Shown one piece after another: positions 11,601 through 26,600 of a DNA stretch of 64,000 bases. This DNA is from Echinococcus granulosus. Its lineage: Eukaryota; Platyhelminthes; Cestoda; Cyclophyllidea; Taeniidae. The notes under the pieces are model-generated. The model saw only the letters and a program-made list of their open reading frames with translations. It had not been told where the DNA came from and did not search any database. Location: assembly GCF_000524195.1 (NCBI RefSeq), contig NW_020170392.1, positions 1,134,152-1,198,151 of the forward strand. Reading direction: 5' to 3'. Numbering within the stretch: the first letter of the stretch is position 1; each line of letters starts with the position of its first letter. The position numbers were made by a program, and so were the translations under genes.

Positions 11601-14600
11601 AAACTTGCGAACTTTTTAGAAGTTGACCATGGTTTTATTAGATGTCATTTTGCTGTGCTTTTTTCGAAGATATACGCTACACATTTTGAAATATCATATT
11701 TCTCTTAGGCAGTTTTTGATTTCCTTGGAATAAAATTATGCTTTTTTGAATCACATAATTCCCTAACTGAACTGATTTTCCTATGACCTGCTGCAGTTCA
11801 CAACACTTACCCATCCACATCTATCCACCCGTGTACTTCATGTTTCTGCAACTCGACTTTTGCCATAATCTTCGGTCATTGCGTGGATGCACACTAGTAA
11901 ATTTCACGTGGCTGACGTTCCAAGTGTTTATTTATCTACTAATAATCCATCGGGATCCTCTCAATGATTCCTACATGTTGATACTTTTCTTGCTTGAGAT
12001 ATTACTTTAGATCTGAATTACAACCAAGTCCCATAGCTTTGTACTGCACTAGAAAGGAGGCAAATGCCCATTCTGACCGAACTACGTGTCCACTGTGTGT
12101 TCAATTTTGCACTGACGCTATATTATTCTCACTTAATTTTTAGCGCTTTTCGTCGCTATGCTAATTCATTTGTAAAAAGTACGGGGCTGAAGATAATCCT
12201 CATTTCGAGTTTAACCTGGATGAGTAAAACAACAATTCCAGATCGGTTGCTTCTGGATCATCGTTGTAGCGGGCCGTGGACGAGTAAGGATTGCATTTCT
12301 ACCACATGTGAAACTTACTGAAAAGAATAAGTTGTTTAAGCAAAGACTCAAGACCACTGAATTTGATGTCGGTTTTTATGAGGATTTGTAGCTGCTTGGA
12401 CACATCCACAAGTGGATTTCTGGCTGAATGAAAATATTGAAGTAATGGTCTTACAGTAAATGAAGAAATGTGCTAAAAATGCGCATTTTTAATGCATTTT
12501 GGTGACTGAAGTTGTGCGAAAAAGTTCTTCATGATAAAACGTGGAGGAGGGAACCTGATCTAGAAAACATCCCATCTCTCAATGTAAAATTTTCCTGGTG
12601 AGTCCGATTTTTGCATCACAAGTCTCCTACCTCTGTGCATACATTATTCAATTGCCATTTTCCTCAAAATATGCACCTGAATGATCTACATTTCTTGCTC
12701 ATCACGTTCGGGAGTATCATCCCCCTCCCTCTCCTTCCCTACTTTCGACGTGCATAATAGTTGCTCATTTTTCAGAAAAAAAGATAATCCTCCACAGAAC
12801 ACTCATCTTCTAAGCAAAAAAATGAGGAGAAAAATGCAGCTATTTGGTTATTTTTAGTCCCCATTCATGTTGTTTTATCTAAAAATGTTTCTTCTTGTCA
12901 TTTCTGCTGCCATTGCTTCAGGCAAAGTAAATAGTGCATGAAAGGGGCTCGCTAAGTCTATTGTCTGAAGATAGAGAGAATTTTCATAAGGAGCAAGTGG
13001 GTAACTTTCTGGCCTAAAATTTACTGTCGAGTTTATTGTGTGAAATTTCGTGTTAAGGACACCCAAATTGAGGTCACCTTTTGTTTAAGCTATAATGACG
13101 ATCCTTGACCGTGTTTACACGACCAATTCCAGCATCAAGACCATGTTTAGTGTATTTCTCCTGAAAAGATCTAGTTCAAGTGTTTGTTTCTTTTGACAAT
13201 AATGGACACTTTGTTTCAATGAAACAACCGATTCTTTTCTTTATTATAGTGCCCTCAGTGGGTCAAAATATCAAATTAGTAGCTCTAGGGATCTGTGACT
13301 GGGTGAAGTAATTAAATTTTGCGGAATTGGGGCTAATTTCAAGAAAATTTGTGTGCACCATCAGCTGTGATTCTTTAAGGAAAAAGTTTAAATTTTACGG
13401 ATAGAATGTTAAACAGAGACGTCTTTAAAGTCAAAAAATTTGACTTTAACCCAAGTTGGTTTGCTCTCGGACTTGAGTAAAGTTAAACGTACGCTTGGTA
13501 TCTGAAGGTTTAACACAAAACCAACTACGGCAATCGCTTGTTCTATTTATAAAATGATTCCATTTCGGTAAAGCTTACAACCTGCAAGTGGATAGTCATC
13601 ACCAACACCATCTACGATAGTCACAAGAAGTAAAAATGGTTTTCTTTGGAAAAATGCCTTGATAATGGAGTACTTAAAATCGTAGGAAAGTTCACAATTT
13701 GAAAAGTGTGGTTTGGTTAGCTTTTCCTTTTGTGACGCATTTCAAAACCCTATTCTTGTTTCATTTTATACGCTTAAACTGTGCTGCTACACCTGTTTAT
13801 CGTTCAAGCAAAATATTCATCTTCCCTTAATTTTTTTTACTTTCTTGGTTGTTTGAACGAAAATTTTGATGACAAATTCCAGTAACCATCTTGATGAAAA
13901 AGTCTAGCTTTCCACAACTCCGACGTTGTTGATAAACTGCAACATCATGTACTTTATGGCTGATGGAGCGAATGCGCCTTGGCTCATTCACTTTATCATC
14001 AGGCAGGTAATCGGATTCATAGACAAAAGAAAAAACTTCCTGTATTTAAAAGGGAAATACGTCATCATTCCTCTTGTTTATAATAATTAAGGAATTCAAA
14101 CAAAATCAGAATTGATGTAACTATAAATTTCTCTGCATTTTTATAAATCTGAATAAAATATGTTTTCCGATAAGTACTGGGTTCATTAGAAGGCATCCTT
14201 TGCACTTGGATTTCGGCATTTGGAGATTAAAAGATGGAACAAGGTGAAGCTTTATTAAAACCAAAAGTAAATAGTAGTGACGGAAGCTTCAAGATCAAAA
14301 AAACATACGATATTCAAAATGCGTTCTTACGGATTTCCGTGCTCTAAGTTAGTATTTCCAGAGGAGTTGGTCGAGCACTTTGCTCATTGGGATAATTGTC
14401 ACCAAAATCGAGGTCCCTCCTTAACTCGACACGAACTAGTGTGAGCTTAACTATTCAAAATGTACTGTCTCAAAGCCAAGAATAGCCCAAACAATCACAG
14501 TTTCTACTTATTTTCACTTCTCAGATGCCTCTTTAATTCCATGTATATCTGATGTGTGTTTCTCTGTCAATTCCGAGAGTAAATGACAGCTNNNNNNNNN

Positions 14601-17600
14601 NNNNNNNNNNNNNNNNNNNNNNNNNNNNNNNNNNNNNNNNNNNNNNNNNNNNNNNNNNNNNNNNNNNNNNNNNNNNNNNNNNNNNNNNNNNAGGTGGGAA
14701 AATCGCGGAGAGCATGATGTTTATGCCGTACACGCTGTGTATGCGCGCAATCGCGTAAATTTGGCAGGTCCCCACAAGACACACCGAGCCATCGCGGAAA
14801 TTTGTTTGCTCAACTGATAATCCGTATCTTCTTCAAAATTCAACACAAAATATGAGTGAAAAGAAGTGCTACAAAACTTTGTAGGATTGTTTTAAAATAG
14901 CAGTATTTTCTAAAATGGATTATGTGATTGAAAATGAAAGCATTACTGCACTTAATACTGAAGAATAAAGATTGTCATTCTGGGTAGGACACGGAAAGAC
15001 GCTGAATGAATGCGACACATTGGTGGGCATTTTCAGAATGATACAGGTGGAAGGACTAAACCACAAAAGGCAGTTTAACTAGTGAGATGATAACGACTGA
15101 TGAGTTCATTCAAAAGTTAGAGACGAGTATATCCTTTAAGTCAATCAAGTTATAGGGTAGACGGCTCGAAAGAATTTACTTAATGGAAGGATACGCCTAA
15201 TCTTTAGGCGTTTGTGTTGGTTTTAACCTCCCAGTCTTCCATAAATAGTGCAATATGATGTTTCGTCCTCTGTTCACGACGCCAAATCCTCCATTTTTTA
15301 GGGAATAGTTGATGATGAAATGGGAATTCCTTCTGCGACAGGTGGATTAGTGTGGACCGACTAAGTAGCGGTAAATGTTTTGGAACCACCCAAACATTCC
15401 ATCATCGTCCTGCGGCTCATACCTCTATCCATTTCATAAAAATAGGAACTACTACTTCTGCCTTGTAGATAAACCCCTTCATTGGAGCCTTTCACGATGC
15501 AGTTCTGCTGTACACCCTGGCTTTAAAGGACACCATGGACAGCGGAGGAAGCATCTCCAACGGCACGATGCTCACCTACTACATGCGGAATCGCACTTTT
15601 CAGGGTTAGTGCTAGAAATGTGGTTTCTCCCTGCTGTCTTTTGGGCAAATCCTCGACTGAGCTGTATTTCTCATATAGAAGAAAAAAATTACTGGTCCAG
15701 TGAACAAATAAATCTGCTCCGAATTGGAAACCCGACGTATCCCCAACCTGTTCTCACATGCAAAGGATAAAATGTTGGCGCTAGTGAATTGGATTTCTGT
15801 TGTTAAGAGTTACTTAAGTGCTCATCTCAGCGTACACTGTTTAAAGGTCTATGACCAGAGAGTGGTCTCTCAACCGCTATGGTAATGTATTTTTAACAAT
15901 TTATCAAGAATCAGCATCTCCGCTTATTTTTAACCCATTTCAAAAATAAGGAGGTTTTTTCAAATCTCGTTTATATACTCTTGTGCTAATGCGGCAGATG
16001 CAAAAGCAGACAAATCCATTTCAGGTTCCAAAAACGGTGTTTTACTGAATGGGTTATCTAAAGTTGACTCCAAACATTCTTGACTAAGTGGAATTCACGC
16101 AATTTTTCGACCTGGTGGAACACTGCGGGATTTCGTGATCTGTTTAAACTGACATCCTTTCTGTTGGAGCTTTCGTCCAACTCTACCATCCCGTTGGTCA
16201 GTTTTCGATATTCATAATGCAGTTTTGCTGTTTTAGGGATTGCTGGGAACGTGAGTGTCGACATAAACGGTGACAGAAATGCCGACTATTCGCTTCTTGA
16301 TATGAACCCCAAAACGGGCGTTTTTGAGGTAAGATTTAGCCCTTCCACTAGTAGCGTTCTGTGTGATTCCCGAAGGCAGGGCTTATTCGTCTGGAAGCAG
16401 GTCTATTATTAGCTTAGGGAAGAATTGGGGGCTAGTAACATTAGCTTTACTTAACCAGCATAGCAGCAGGATCTCGGGAAACTAAGAAGTTTACTTGGTC
16501 ATATTTATAATTTACGAAATATCACTCTTACTACATGTTATAGGATGTAGAACAACAAATAATGGGGTAGAAACACAGGCGACTTGACACATGTAATTCG
16601 AAGCCTATGTGGAGGCCATACTATCAATGTGCCGCAATTTAACTTTCCAGGTGGTTGGAAACTACTTCGGTAACGCAAAGAAGTACGCACCCGTCCACAC
16701 GAAGACTATCGATTGGGCAAACGAAGAGAACGCGCCTCCTCCTGACACTCCTCCCTGCGGGTTCGACGGAACACGCTGCAGCAATACAGTGAGTTAATTC
16801 ATTCTCCCTCTTGCCGTCCATCTGCCTGTCTCTGTTTAAATACAGAATTGTCTAGTGGGCATACGGAAAGAGGCACTGAATTTTCATGCTGTGATTTCTC
16901 TTTTGTGTGTTCTTTTGGCTCCACCAGATATTCTTCGAATCAGCATCGGGGTGACCGTGACTCTCGTCATTTTCGTTCTCGGTACCATCATTGGTGGTGT
17001 TTTCATGTACAGGTGAGTCAGAGCTTACTTACAGAAATGTTGGAGAATGTCAAATATTAATAGCAGACTATAGATTTTCTGTGGGAAACAAAATCACGTT
17101 TTGAAATGTAAGCTCACCAATACTTGCTTTCATCACTTAGAGCCTTTTGAAGGTGGAAGGAATGGTTAAAAGTAACGGGGTGATAGTCTCAGAATAACTG
17201 ACTAGGTAGTCACCCCATTCTGCTGTGAGATAACGCACTAAAGTATACATGAAGTGCATTACGAGATTTCAAAGGGATCTAATGATTCCTAGACAAATTT
17301 TTCCATAATACAATGAAGTTATTATCAAAAACACACTACTCCTTGGTGAATTCTAAAGCTAGCTTTTCAACTAAGTATCTTGAATGAATGTACGGTAAAG
17401 TGGTGCCATACTTGTATCTTGTGGTAGTCTTTGTCCTCTTTTAATTTTTCACGTGGAAGATTAGAACAAGGCTCTTAACGCTCTTCTGATGCATTTGGGT
17501 TTTGCTCCAGACATATCAAAACTACTGTCTGGCATTTGTAAATCACATTCAGGCGATGGGAGAATCCGTTATTGCGATCAGAGCATGAAATAGCTCATCA

Positions 17601-20600
17601 ATTCGCAGAAATTGGAATAAGCATTAAACAACTAAGGATGCGGTTTCAAGTGTTAAATTTGCGGCGATCGCTTGCAACTTGACAAAATTCTATTCGGTCT
17701 AAGCTTAATTGATGGAATCAAAGCGGTAACAAAATAACCTAGAAGGAAAAAGCCATATTCCGATCTAAATTTTGTGCGTTACAACCTCAAAACGGAAAAG
17801 ATTGCGAAAGCATCACACCTCACCCTCCTGCTTTGGGCTAACATTTCAAATCAAGGTTCGATCATGGATATCTTACGGAACACATTGGAATTTCTGCAAA
17901 CCCATAGGGTTGCCGAAAACCAGAAATTTCTTTTCATGTTTTTAACGAATAGTGCAAGCTTCAAGTCGTCGGTAAATGTTAGAAGTATTTGTCAAACTGC
18001 GATCATTTCACTTTGTCTCAATAGTTCAATAGCGAGTTCGTCTCTGATTCAAATTGGAACGGGAATGAAGGAATACACTCAGCCATAGGTGCATGAGTTC
18101 TCGATTGGTATCATTTTTTTGCGTCCTTTTGAAATGTCTAATTCAAGGACTACCCAAGATAAATCTTCATCAGATTCTACAAAACACTAATCATTGACAA
18201 GAAAGCAGACAGCCTTCTTTCGGAACACGGAATTATGTCATTTGTGAAGTGCTTCTCATGATCGTAGGCATTCTTCACAAATTAGTTAACTGTTCTAGAG
18301 AAGGGCGTCTTTTGTCTACTTGATAATTCCAGTGTCGATCTATCCTTGTGGCTACAAAATTTTGCAGCTTCTGGTCAGCCTTTTCGAAATGTTTATCGAA
18401 GCGGAGCAATAAAACATCTCTAGTTAACCTGCCTCATCAGGTGGTATCCGTTTCTAGTTATGCACTGGCACATTTTTGAGGCGACAAGTGCCTTTAGGCA
18501 GAGTTTAAGGAGACGATGCTTCTATACCCGAGGCACAGATTTTGCGTTCACTACCAGTAAATAGCAATAATGATGTGTTAGCTGGTTTTTAAAAACCCAA
18601 AGCTCCGCAAATCCTCTTTTTCTGCAGAATCCCTCATTCAAAAGGGAAACGCGACTCTTATTTGGGGTTATGCTCTGTTTCTTGTTATTTAATCGGTTTG
18701 TACGCAAAATGTCTTTTTCCACTCGTAGGAGATTTGTTTAATACGAAAGTGGGTGATTCCCACAACTTTGCCTTTCCCACTTCCTTCTCAGGTACCAAAC
18801 ATCAATAGGTTTTGAAAGTAACAAAGCACTAAGAAATTTGGTTGTAAATTTAGGCTCTCTGGAATATTCTTTGCGTTATTGCATTGCGAAACACGTAAGA
18901 CCCAGAAGCAGAACCACTTTAACACTGGGGTAATAAGGCTTCAGCGAAACCAAAACCACTGTTGAAAGTGGAACACTTTTGGGCCAGTAAGAGAACTCGA
19001 CCATCGTAACAATTACCTCAGTTCCATAATTTCTAGTCAATTTAAAAATGTCTTATTTGCTGAAGGATCCATCTGATTATTTTGTCTTGTCAACTAATTT
19101 GCGCCTTTCTCAAGGCTCTGCTCAAAACCTTAATAAACCTTGCGTTAATTTGAAGAATGTCCTGTTTACTAAATGTGTGTATGGATCAGCTTCTTTCTGA
19201 AAACAAAAATAGTCCGCCTGCATTTACTTTTTTTCCTAAATAGGGCGAAGTTAGTTCTCTATCGGCACTTAATATACTAAGCTTGATCTCCTGACTTTGA
19301 GGTAAAAAGATACATTTTCTAGAACTGAATCCCTTTCTCACCTGAAACTACAGACGAGCTCGTTTCAAGGCGGAACTGCGTGCCATGAACTGGATCATTC
19401 CCTGGGAAGCTTTAGACCCTTCCAGCAACCGAACCCGTCATCATCGCCGAAACTCTATCGGCTACGTCAATCAGAAATCCGCTGCCGTTAATCGTGGCAA
19501 CGCCGTCGCTGCCTCTGGTGTCACTGTAGAAACCAACGCTGCACCTGCCACCCCTAATTCTGGAGACAAGGCTGTGGTGTTCGAGGTGGACACGCCGTCA
19601 GCCACCTCGCCAGAACGACAATTTCTTCTTGCAGCGGATGAAGAAGGAGAGCTGGATCTGGACATTGAAAAGGGTCCTGTCGAGGACAACGCATCCATTG
19701 TCGCCGATGCCACCTCCCACCTTCCTCACCCACCCTCAACCCAAAGCTCCAAAGTAACTTTCGGTTCCCCCACTACGCTGCAATTGAAGCAGCAACAGCA
19801 GCAACAGAAGAAGAGATCCTCCCATAGTGGTGGAATGCGCGCCATATTCAAGGTGAGCAGCGCGGAGTCGCATTCAACACCGCCGACTCCACAAGCGATG
19901 GAGGACTCATGGGCTGGTGGCAATAGTGGTGGGGGGATGAGCAACTGGTGGCGTCGACAGCAGCGCTGGTCGAGAAAGAGCGAGGTGCTCAGTCAGGAGG
20001 ACTCAAATTTGGGTGCTTCTAGCATTGGCGGCGGAGGTGTTGGGTGGATGACGTGGTTGGGCGGAAGTGGAGTAGCCACTCACAAGAAGAGTGTTCACGA
20101 CTTCCCGCCGATGAGTGAGAAACGACGGCGGAAGGTTAGCTCGAAACGTGTGCCGCACTCAAAACCGAGGCGGAAGAAGTCGTCATTTGCCTGGGATGGT
20201 GGATTCATGAATAACAAGTCCACGGTAGGAGCCTGATGGCATGTCATTATCCTACTTTTATGGATCTCAAAGGCGCACACTTGATTCGATTAAAAATTCC
20301 TTTGCTTTAAAGGCGCTTTTCTAAAACTGATGCTGTAACCTTTTATGAAGCAGCGTTATTGTCTAGAGATAGCCGTAATCACTTTGGATTAGAAATATTT
20401 TCTGTTCAGTTTTATTCTATCCTTAAATGAGAAATTTTTGATCTAAACGTGGGACTTTATGGACTTAGCAGTAAGGTGTCCTTGCTTATGTAGTCTTCAG
20501 TTAGGATTACCCGCACATCTTGAGCCGAAAGAAACATTTCAGTCTCTTTTTAAAGCCAAAAACTTATTCTCGAACCCATTTCCCATGTCCATTGTGTAAA

Positions 20601-23600
20601 GATGGAGCTGCGTCATGGACGCCGTTCAAGTGCAAATTCGTTCAAGCTGTTTGATGCTAAAAGAAAATCAAGCTACATTTTCTTTGTATGGACTTGATTT
20701 CAAAGCGAACTCTTGAGCTCTGATTCTCTATCTTTATATCAGCAAATAAAAACATGGAAAGAAGGTATTGGAATTATGAAGCCTGGCTATAATTGGACAC
20801 CTTTGCGACTCGGGAGGGAGTTAATTTGGGTTATTTTAAAAGTTACGAATTCTTGGTCCCATCTGGAACTTTATGCGCAAAATTAAAGTTGATTTACCAA
20901 ATTACTCTTCCACTGCTGTTAATTTTTAAAATCTTAGATACATAGATATGGGCGAATTGGTGACACCTAAAGGTATCCTTGAAAATTGCTCCGTACAGCT
21001 TTGTTCAAACATTGTTGTCAAGTAAACAACCGAAATTGCATCATGAACCAATAGAGTGACAGAGGCTGCGTTAAGGCTTTTTCACGGTCTTATTCGTTTT
21101 AGGACTACCCCGGCGCAGACTTTGGAATTAGTGTTGTGGGAACCGTTTTTCTGGTTTTTTTATTGTAGCCCTAACCATTGACATCAAGTGAATCCATTAC
21201 TTCAAAATTTCGAGGTTTGCAAGGCACTCGCAACTAAGTGCCACAGATTCTTAACACCTGTGCATTCTTCATTATTAAACTATGATGTATCAAAGTTGTT
21301 CATATCTTTATCTTTATGAATGCACAGTTCTACTTTCTCATTGCTCCTTTTGCTTGTTTTTTAATCACTTCACTTTAAAATCAACCGTCTTCGAAATTCT
21401 TCATTTTCGACTGAAAGTGGCCTTTAGACTTAAACATTATTAATGCGACTTTGGCAGTAACAACAAGAAATTGGGAAATTGTAACCAATGGATTCTTTAC
21501 TGTTTTATCAACCAATCAAATGAGACCAATATCTAAAAGGGGCGAATCACGATTGAGTGGGAACAGGTAATACTTCCGGCAAAAGTGTTTCAGATTCACA
21601 AACTCTAGGAGAATTTCAATCTCTATGGGCGTAATTGACCGAGTTTTCTAAACGAAGAACGATAGTTTGAAAATGCTTAAATCCTTTTCAACTGAATGCA
21701 CACCCTGTTAAAAGCTCATAAAAATGGCCCTCCGGGTTATTTTTATCAAGTTTGCTTGCCCAAATGGTCATTTAGACGGTTAATGTATAGCGCTGACGAG
21801 GGAGTTTTTTACTGAAACCTTTTTTTTCTAGCGGTGAGAGACAGATTTACCGCGAAAACATCCTTTAGTTCTCCGAACTCTGAGCTTTCGTCTGATAAGT
21901 AGGGGAAAAGTTGCATTAAGCCTCATTTCTGTACAGGAATGAGAATACACATAACGATGTAGACGTCCTGTTTTGCAGACCAGTCGCAGTAGAAACAGGC
22001 AGTGTTGCAGTGAGTACTATGTTCTTGAACGAGTTTGCTAAACATCACAACACTGCTTTGGTATACGAGGGGCTCCTTACCCCCCCTCACAAATTCACTG
22101 CGAAAGAGGTGACCTCGTTGAGCAAGGCGGCCAGGTGGATATGAGAGAATGGTCGAAACTTTTCTCAGAGGATGAAGTTTTATGGTGCTAGAAAGATGTT
22201 GGGTCTCCTAGACGTCTAGCTGTCCTGGGCTCGTTGGTGCAAACAGTTCTCAAAGAATTACACGAGCAACTAATTTATGTGGGGGTAAAGAAGGTGCTGG
22301 CCTCCTTGAGCAAAAGGTACTGGTGGTCTACGATCACTACAGAAGTATTTGACGTCTGTCGAACTGCGTCACTTACAGTAGCTTTAAAAGGCCACGCCTC
22401 ACAGCGATTGCACCACTCCATCCTATGCCCACAGGGTTTCTAGGAGGCGTAGGTACTTACATCATAGGTCCTATATCAACCATCAAAATAGGCAACCGGT
22501 ATCGTTTTATTATGACAGACCACTTTAAAAAAGCGGCTGAGGCAGAACCCCTGTAGACATAAGACGATGAAACGATTGATTCAGTCCTCTTTATTTGCTG
22601 AATTTGTCAACAGAAAGTCCTGGAAACAGTGTACAGCGATCACGGTGCTACTTTCGAAAGTTGACTCCTTACTACACTATTTAAGACCTTTAGGATTTCC
22701 AAGACACACATGGCACCTGAACATTCGCAAGCTAATGGGTAGGTGAAGATAACGAATTGCGCTCTGACTGGGCTACTGGGGACTTTCACTGGGGACGCAC
22801 AACTGGAAGACTGAGATTTAAGCCTAGGGTGAAGTCTCCTTGTGTACAGATTCACAGCCCATACATTAATCTACGTTTCACCGTTCAAGCTACCCAAAGA
22901 TCTTGAAATGTGAGTACCAAGCAATATTTTTTTTCTAATCACGATTGTGCAGGGCTGTCTGTACATAAACGTAGTTTTTGTAGAGCCTTAAAACGCATGA
23001 AAAAAACGTCTGATGAATCCTTCGTTTCATCATTACAGGAGAGTATATTGCCAGCAAACATGAGCATTTTATAAATAGTATAGTCTGGACGTTACTACTT
23101 GCTATCAGGTCAGGAGTACTTGTGAAAACTGCATTTCCACTTCATTCCACGGCTGCATGCTATCCCGAGACACATTTGCTGGTTCATCGTGTGCACATAC
23201 TACTTACCCTCCTTGAAAAAGTAACCTCGCCGTAAATACACTTCACCATTGGCGTGTTTTTTTGAATTGTTGTCTCCGGAAAACCTAGACGTGGCTTTTT
23301 TTGATTGCACGTGATCATCACTTAACAGCATATTCAGAGTGGAAGCGACATTATATTTCTGAGAATGACTTGGGAACAATTTCACTGATAGCTTCCCTAA
23401 AATTTACTTATTTTGCAGCAATAAAATTTATTAAAACCAAGGAATAGACATGTAGAAGGTATATCATGAGTTCAAAGTTCAAATCTCGGCTTCCGGTAGA
23501 ATTACTTGCTTCGCGTTCGGAAGTATCCCTCGAAATTCCATCTTCGGTAAGCGTAACTCAATGACCGAGTAAATAAGCCTCAAAGACAATGATCACGAGT

Positions 23601-26600
23601 CTATTTTGATTTCTTAATGCACAGAAATAGAATTGGTGTTAAAAAACGTATAAACAGCAATAAGGAAGAAGTGAGGAAGGTTGGATCTTTGGATCAAGAA
23701 AGAATAGTTAATGAATGAGATATTACTATGTCGATTGTGCCTCTTAGATATTCTACTGATAAAAGAAGCTTCAATTCCCAACAGAAAAGTCCAATTGAAA
23801 AATTTAATATATGTATAAGTGATTCGTTAGTCAATAGATTGACCAAATTAAGCCACCCTCAACATTGCTTATCTCTTCCTTTTTTCAGCGTCGAAGTGAA
23901 TCGATGGGCTCTCGCGACAGTCTTTCCTCAGTCGATACCATCTCGGAGTCGCAATTCGACCTCAACCAGAATAAGCAGGTGTTCAGCTCTACTACCGTCT
24001 ACAAGGGCAACGTGGTTGCGCTTAAGAACCTTCCCTACCACCGGGTCGACCTCACTAACGAACTCCTAGCTGAAGTCAACCGTGTAAGGCACTTCCCCTC
24101 TCCTCTTTCCCCATTTACATCCACCTTTTTCCACTTTGAAGACAGGTGAAGAATCTCGCTCACCACTAGACGACAGCATTTTGATCGCTTTTAGAAGTAT
24201 ATGCCATCTTGATGAGTCTGAGCTTGGAATTTGCTTTCCTACTAGCTCTTCTGCCGGGAGAGTAAGTGGGAAAAATCTACTCGGTGACGTTTAGATCCGC
24301 TAGAAGCTTTACATGGGGAGCAGTTGAAGTTGAAGTTGACCCGTCTTAAAAGGAACCTACAGTAATTAAGTTTTTAATTTTTTTTTATTTTAAAGCGCTA
24401 TGAACGTAGTGCCAGATCACTAAGGCAGACAGAGAGCCTTCATGATATTTGATTTCCAGTACTTTTTCTTGATATTTATGAACTTGCACAGTTTTTTAGG
24501 AGATCTGATTTTAGCACAAATTCTGCTTAAAATACTGCGTTACATCGATGCGGTCATAAGATTAAGTAAAAATCAGTAGAATCCGTACATGAAGTGTTGT
24601 GAAATGGCAAACTATGAACGTGAGTAAGTGTATTCCATTCAAATCCAATTTAACCAATGGAAAAGTTCCACGTAGCTATTTAAGCACGTTAGAAGTCTTG
24701 TAAAACGATGGAAACTAACAGACGCGACCAAAACAATGCAGTAAAAACCACTTTTTTAGATATTCCATACCGAGGTCTTGGATGTAAATCCACCACAACT
24801 CAAACACTTTATTGCTCTAAAGGAATAATAAATTTCATTCTTTTTCATTTCTATTTTATTTCATTTCCTTTTGATTAAATGCCCCAAGTTAGTGTATTTT
24901 CTGAGCTCAGGTAAGAAAATTTGGGTGTCACATATGTGCGACGCTGGTGTAGGCATGGTCGGTGTAAGCGATAATTTAAGCTTCACTTGGCAATATTTTG
25001 GTGGAAATTGCAGGTGAAGGACCTGAACTACGACCATATCTGTCACTTCGTAGGTGCGTGCATCGAACCGCAGCACCTCTGCCTTGTCTATGAGTACTGT
25101 CCCAAAGGCAGTCTCAAGGACGTCCTAGAGGATGAACAGATCAAGCTGGACTGGATGTTCAAGTTCTCCCTCATGCAGGATATCTGTCGGGTAGGTGTCA
25201 ATTCAACAAGTGGTTACATTACTATCGCCCTCTTCATTAATTCATGCCATCCTCTCTCCTCCATAGGGTATGATCTACCTCCACCACAACCTGGGTCCGC
25301 ACGGTAAACTGAAGAGTTCCAACTGCATGGTGGACTCCCGCTTCTCCCTCAAGATCACCGATTTCGATTTGCACCTTCTACGAGGACCACCTCCTCCACC
25401 TGATTACTCGCCCACCTACTACCGAAGTGCGTCAGTCTTCAAACCCCAGTGGATCCCTTCTTTGCTCGCTGAAATCAGGATTCTAGGCTTTTTCTCTTTC
25501 ACGGCTTACTGAATTACAGGCATCACCAACGCTAGAAGCATTGTCACAAATCGTTTTTTTAAAGCCTTAGGTTTATTGCCTAGAGTATTTTTCACCAAGT
25601 CATATCCTTTCTTGATCCTTGGGCATTATTAAAATCACACCTTAACACAATCCATTTTCAACAAGATCAATTTTAAGAAGGATCAGTGTCATCAAAGCCG
25701 CGGTTTATGACGTCGAACCTAAAATGTGGACGTCTGTTCGCTGTCTACGATGCGTATTCTATTGACACACTGGTATCCTGAAAATCCTGTCACCTGAACA
25801 GCTAATCCACACTGACAGTGCAACCAAGGCTAAGGCTAAAATCTTCAAAAATTCCTCTAAACTGGTAAGCCTTCATTGTAGTTTGCTATCAATCATTGCT
25901 AGTGATTGGCGCCTTACCGAAGGGCAGTTAACTTGTCCCTTGGGATTGACATGCTAAGCGAAACCGCCTTGGGTAGTAATTTGCAACTTTGCCTCTGCCC
26001 TTTTTCATGGTCATGGAAATCCTGAAGGGAATTTTCGCGATTGTTTTTTCGGAATTCGCAGAGTACTTATGCATAAAAGAATGCCATTCCGCCTCGAAGC
26101 CACTCTCTGCTGCCGTCTTGGATTTTTGCTCACCGGAGTGATTGATCCACTTAGTTGCTCAATGAACGAGATCAAGATAATTTTTTCCGTATGAAAACTG
26201 AAAAGCCAATCAAATCCAATCTTTGGACCTAGACTTTCTCTATCCGGGACAGATTGGTCCTTGTGTTTTCCCCTGTCTTGTACACACCACTACAAGTGTC
26301 TACTTACATAGCGATCTCACTAAAACTTCTCACCGATTCCTGTCTTGTCGCTTCCCCATTTGGTTCGTGCGACGGAACACTATTTTTCCAGTTCCTATGT
26401 CTCATACTTTTTTTGGGAATACTAGGGGAATTGACCTCAAATTAATGACGCTCAGAGACATGGTTTTCATACTCCAAGGCAACTTTTTTGTACTTCTCTG
26501 TGGCTTTCTTAAAACGCAACTATTTGGAGAATCGTGAATGGTAGAGACTACTATAAATTAAGGAAACGGGATATTTTGTGATTTTTCAAGTGCTGCAGGA

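Noticed and set aside
17774..18088. 104-codon plus-strand open frame in guanylate cyclase intron 8
   Set aside because: AT-rich, no recognisable domain, no splice context compatible with the neighbouring exon phases.
19471..19944. Minus-strand frames opposite the juxtamembrane exon
   Set aside because: Shadows of the GC-rich plus-strand exon; the Cys run is the complement of the Gln repeat.
23462..23512. tRNA-like TTCAAATC loop
   Set aside because: The flanking bases cannot form the T stem and no acceptor or anticodon arm is present.
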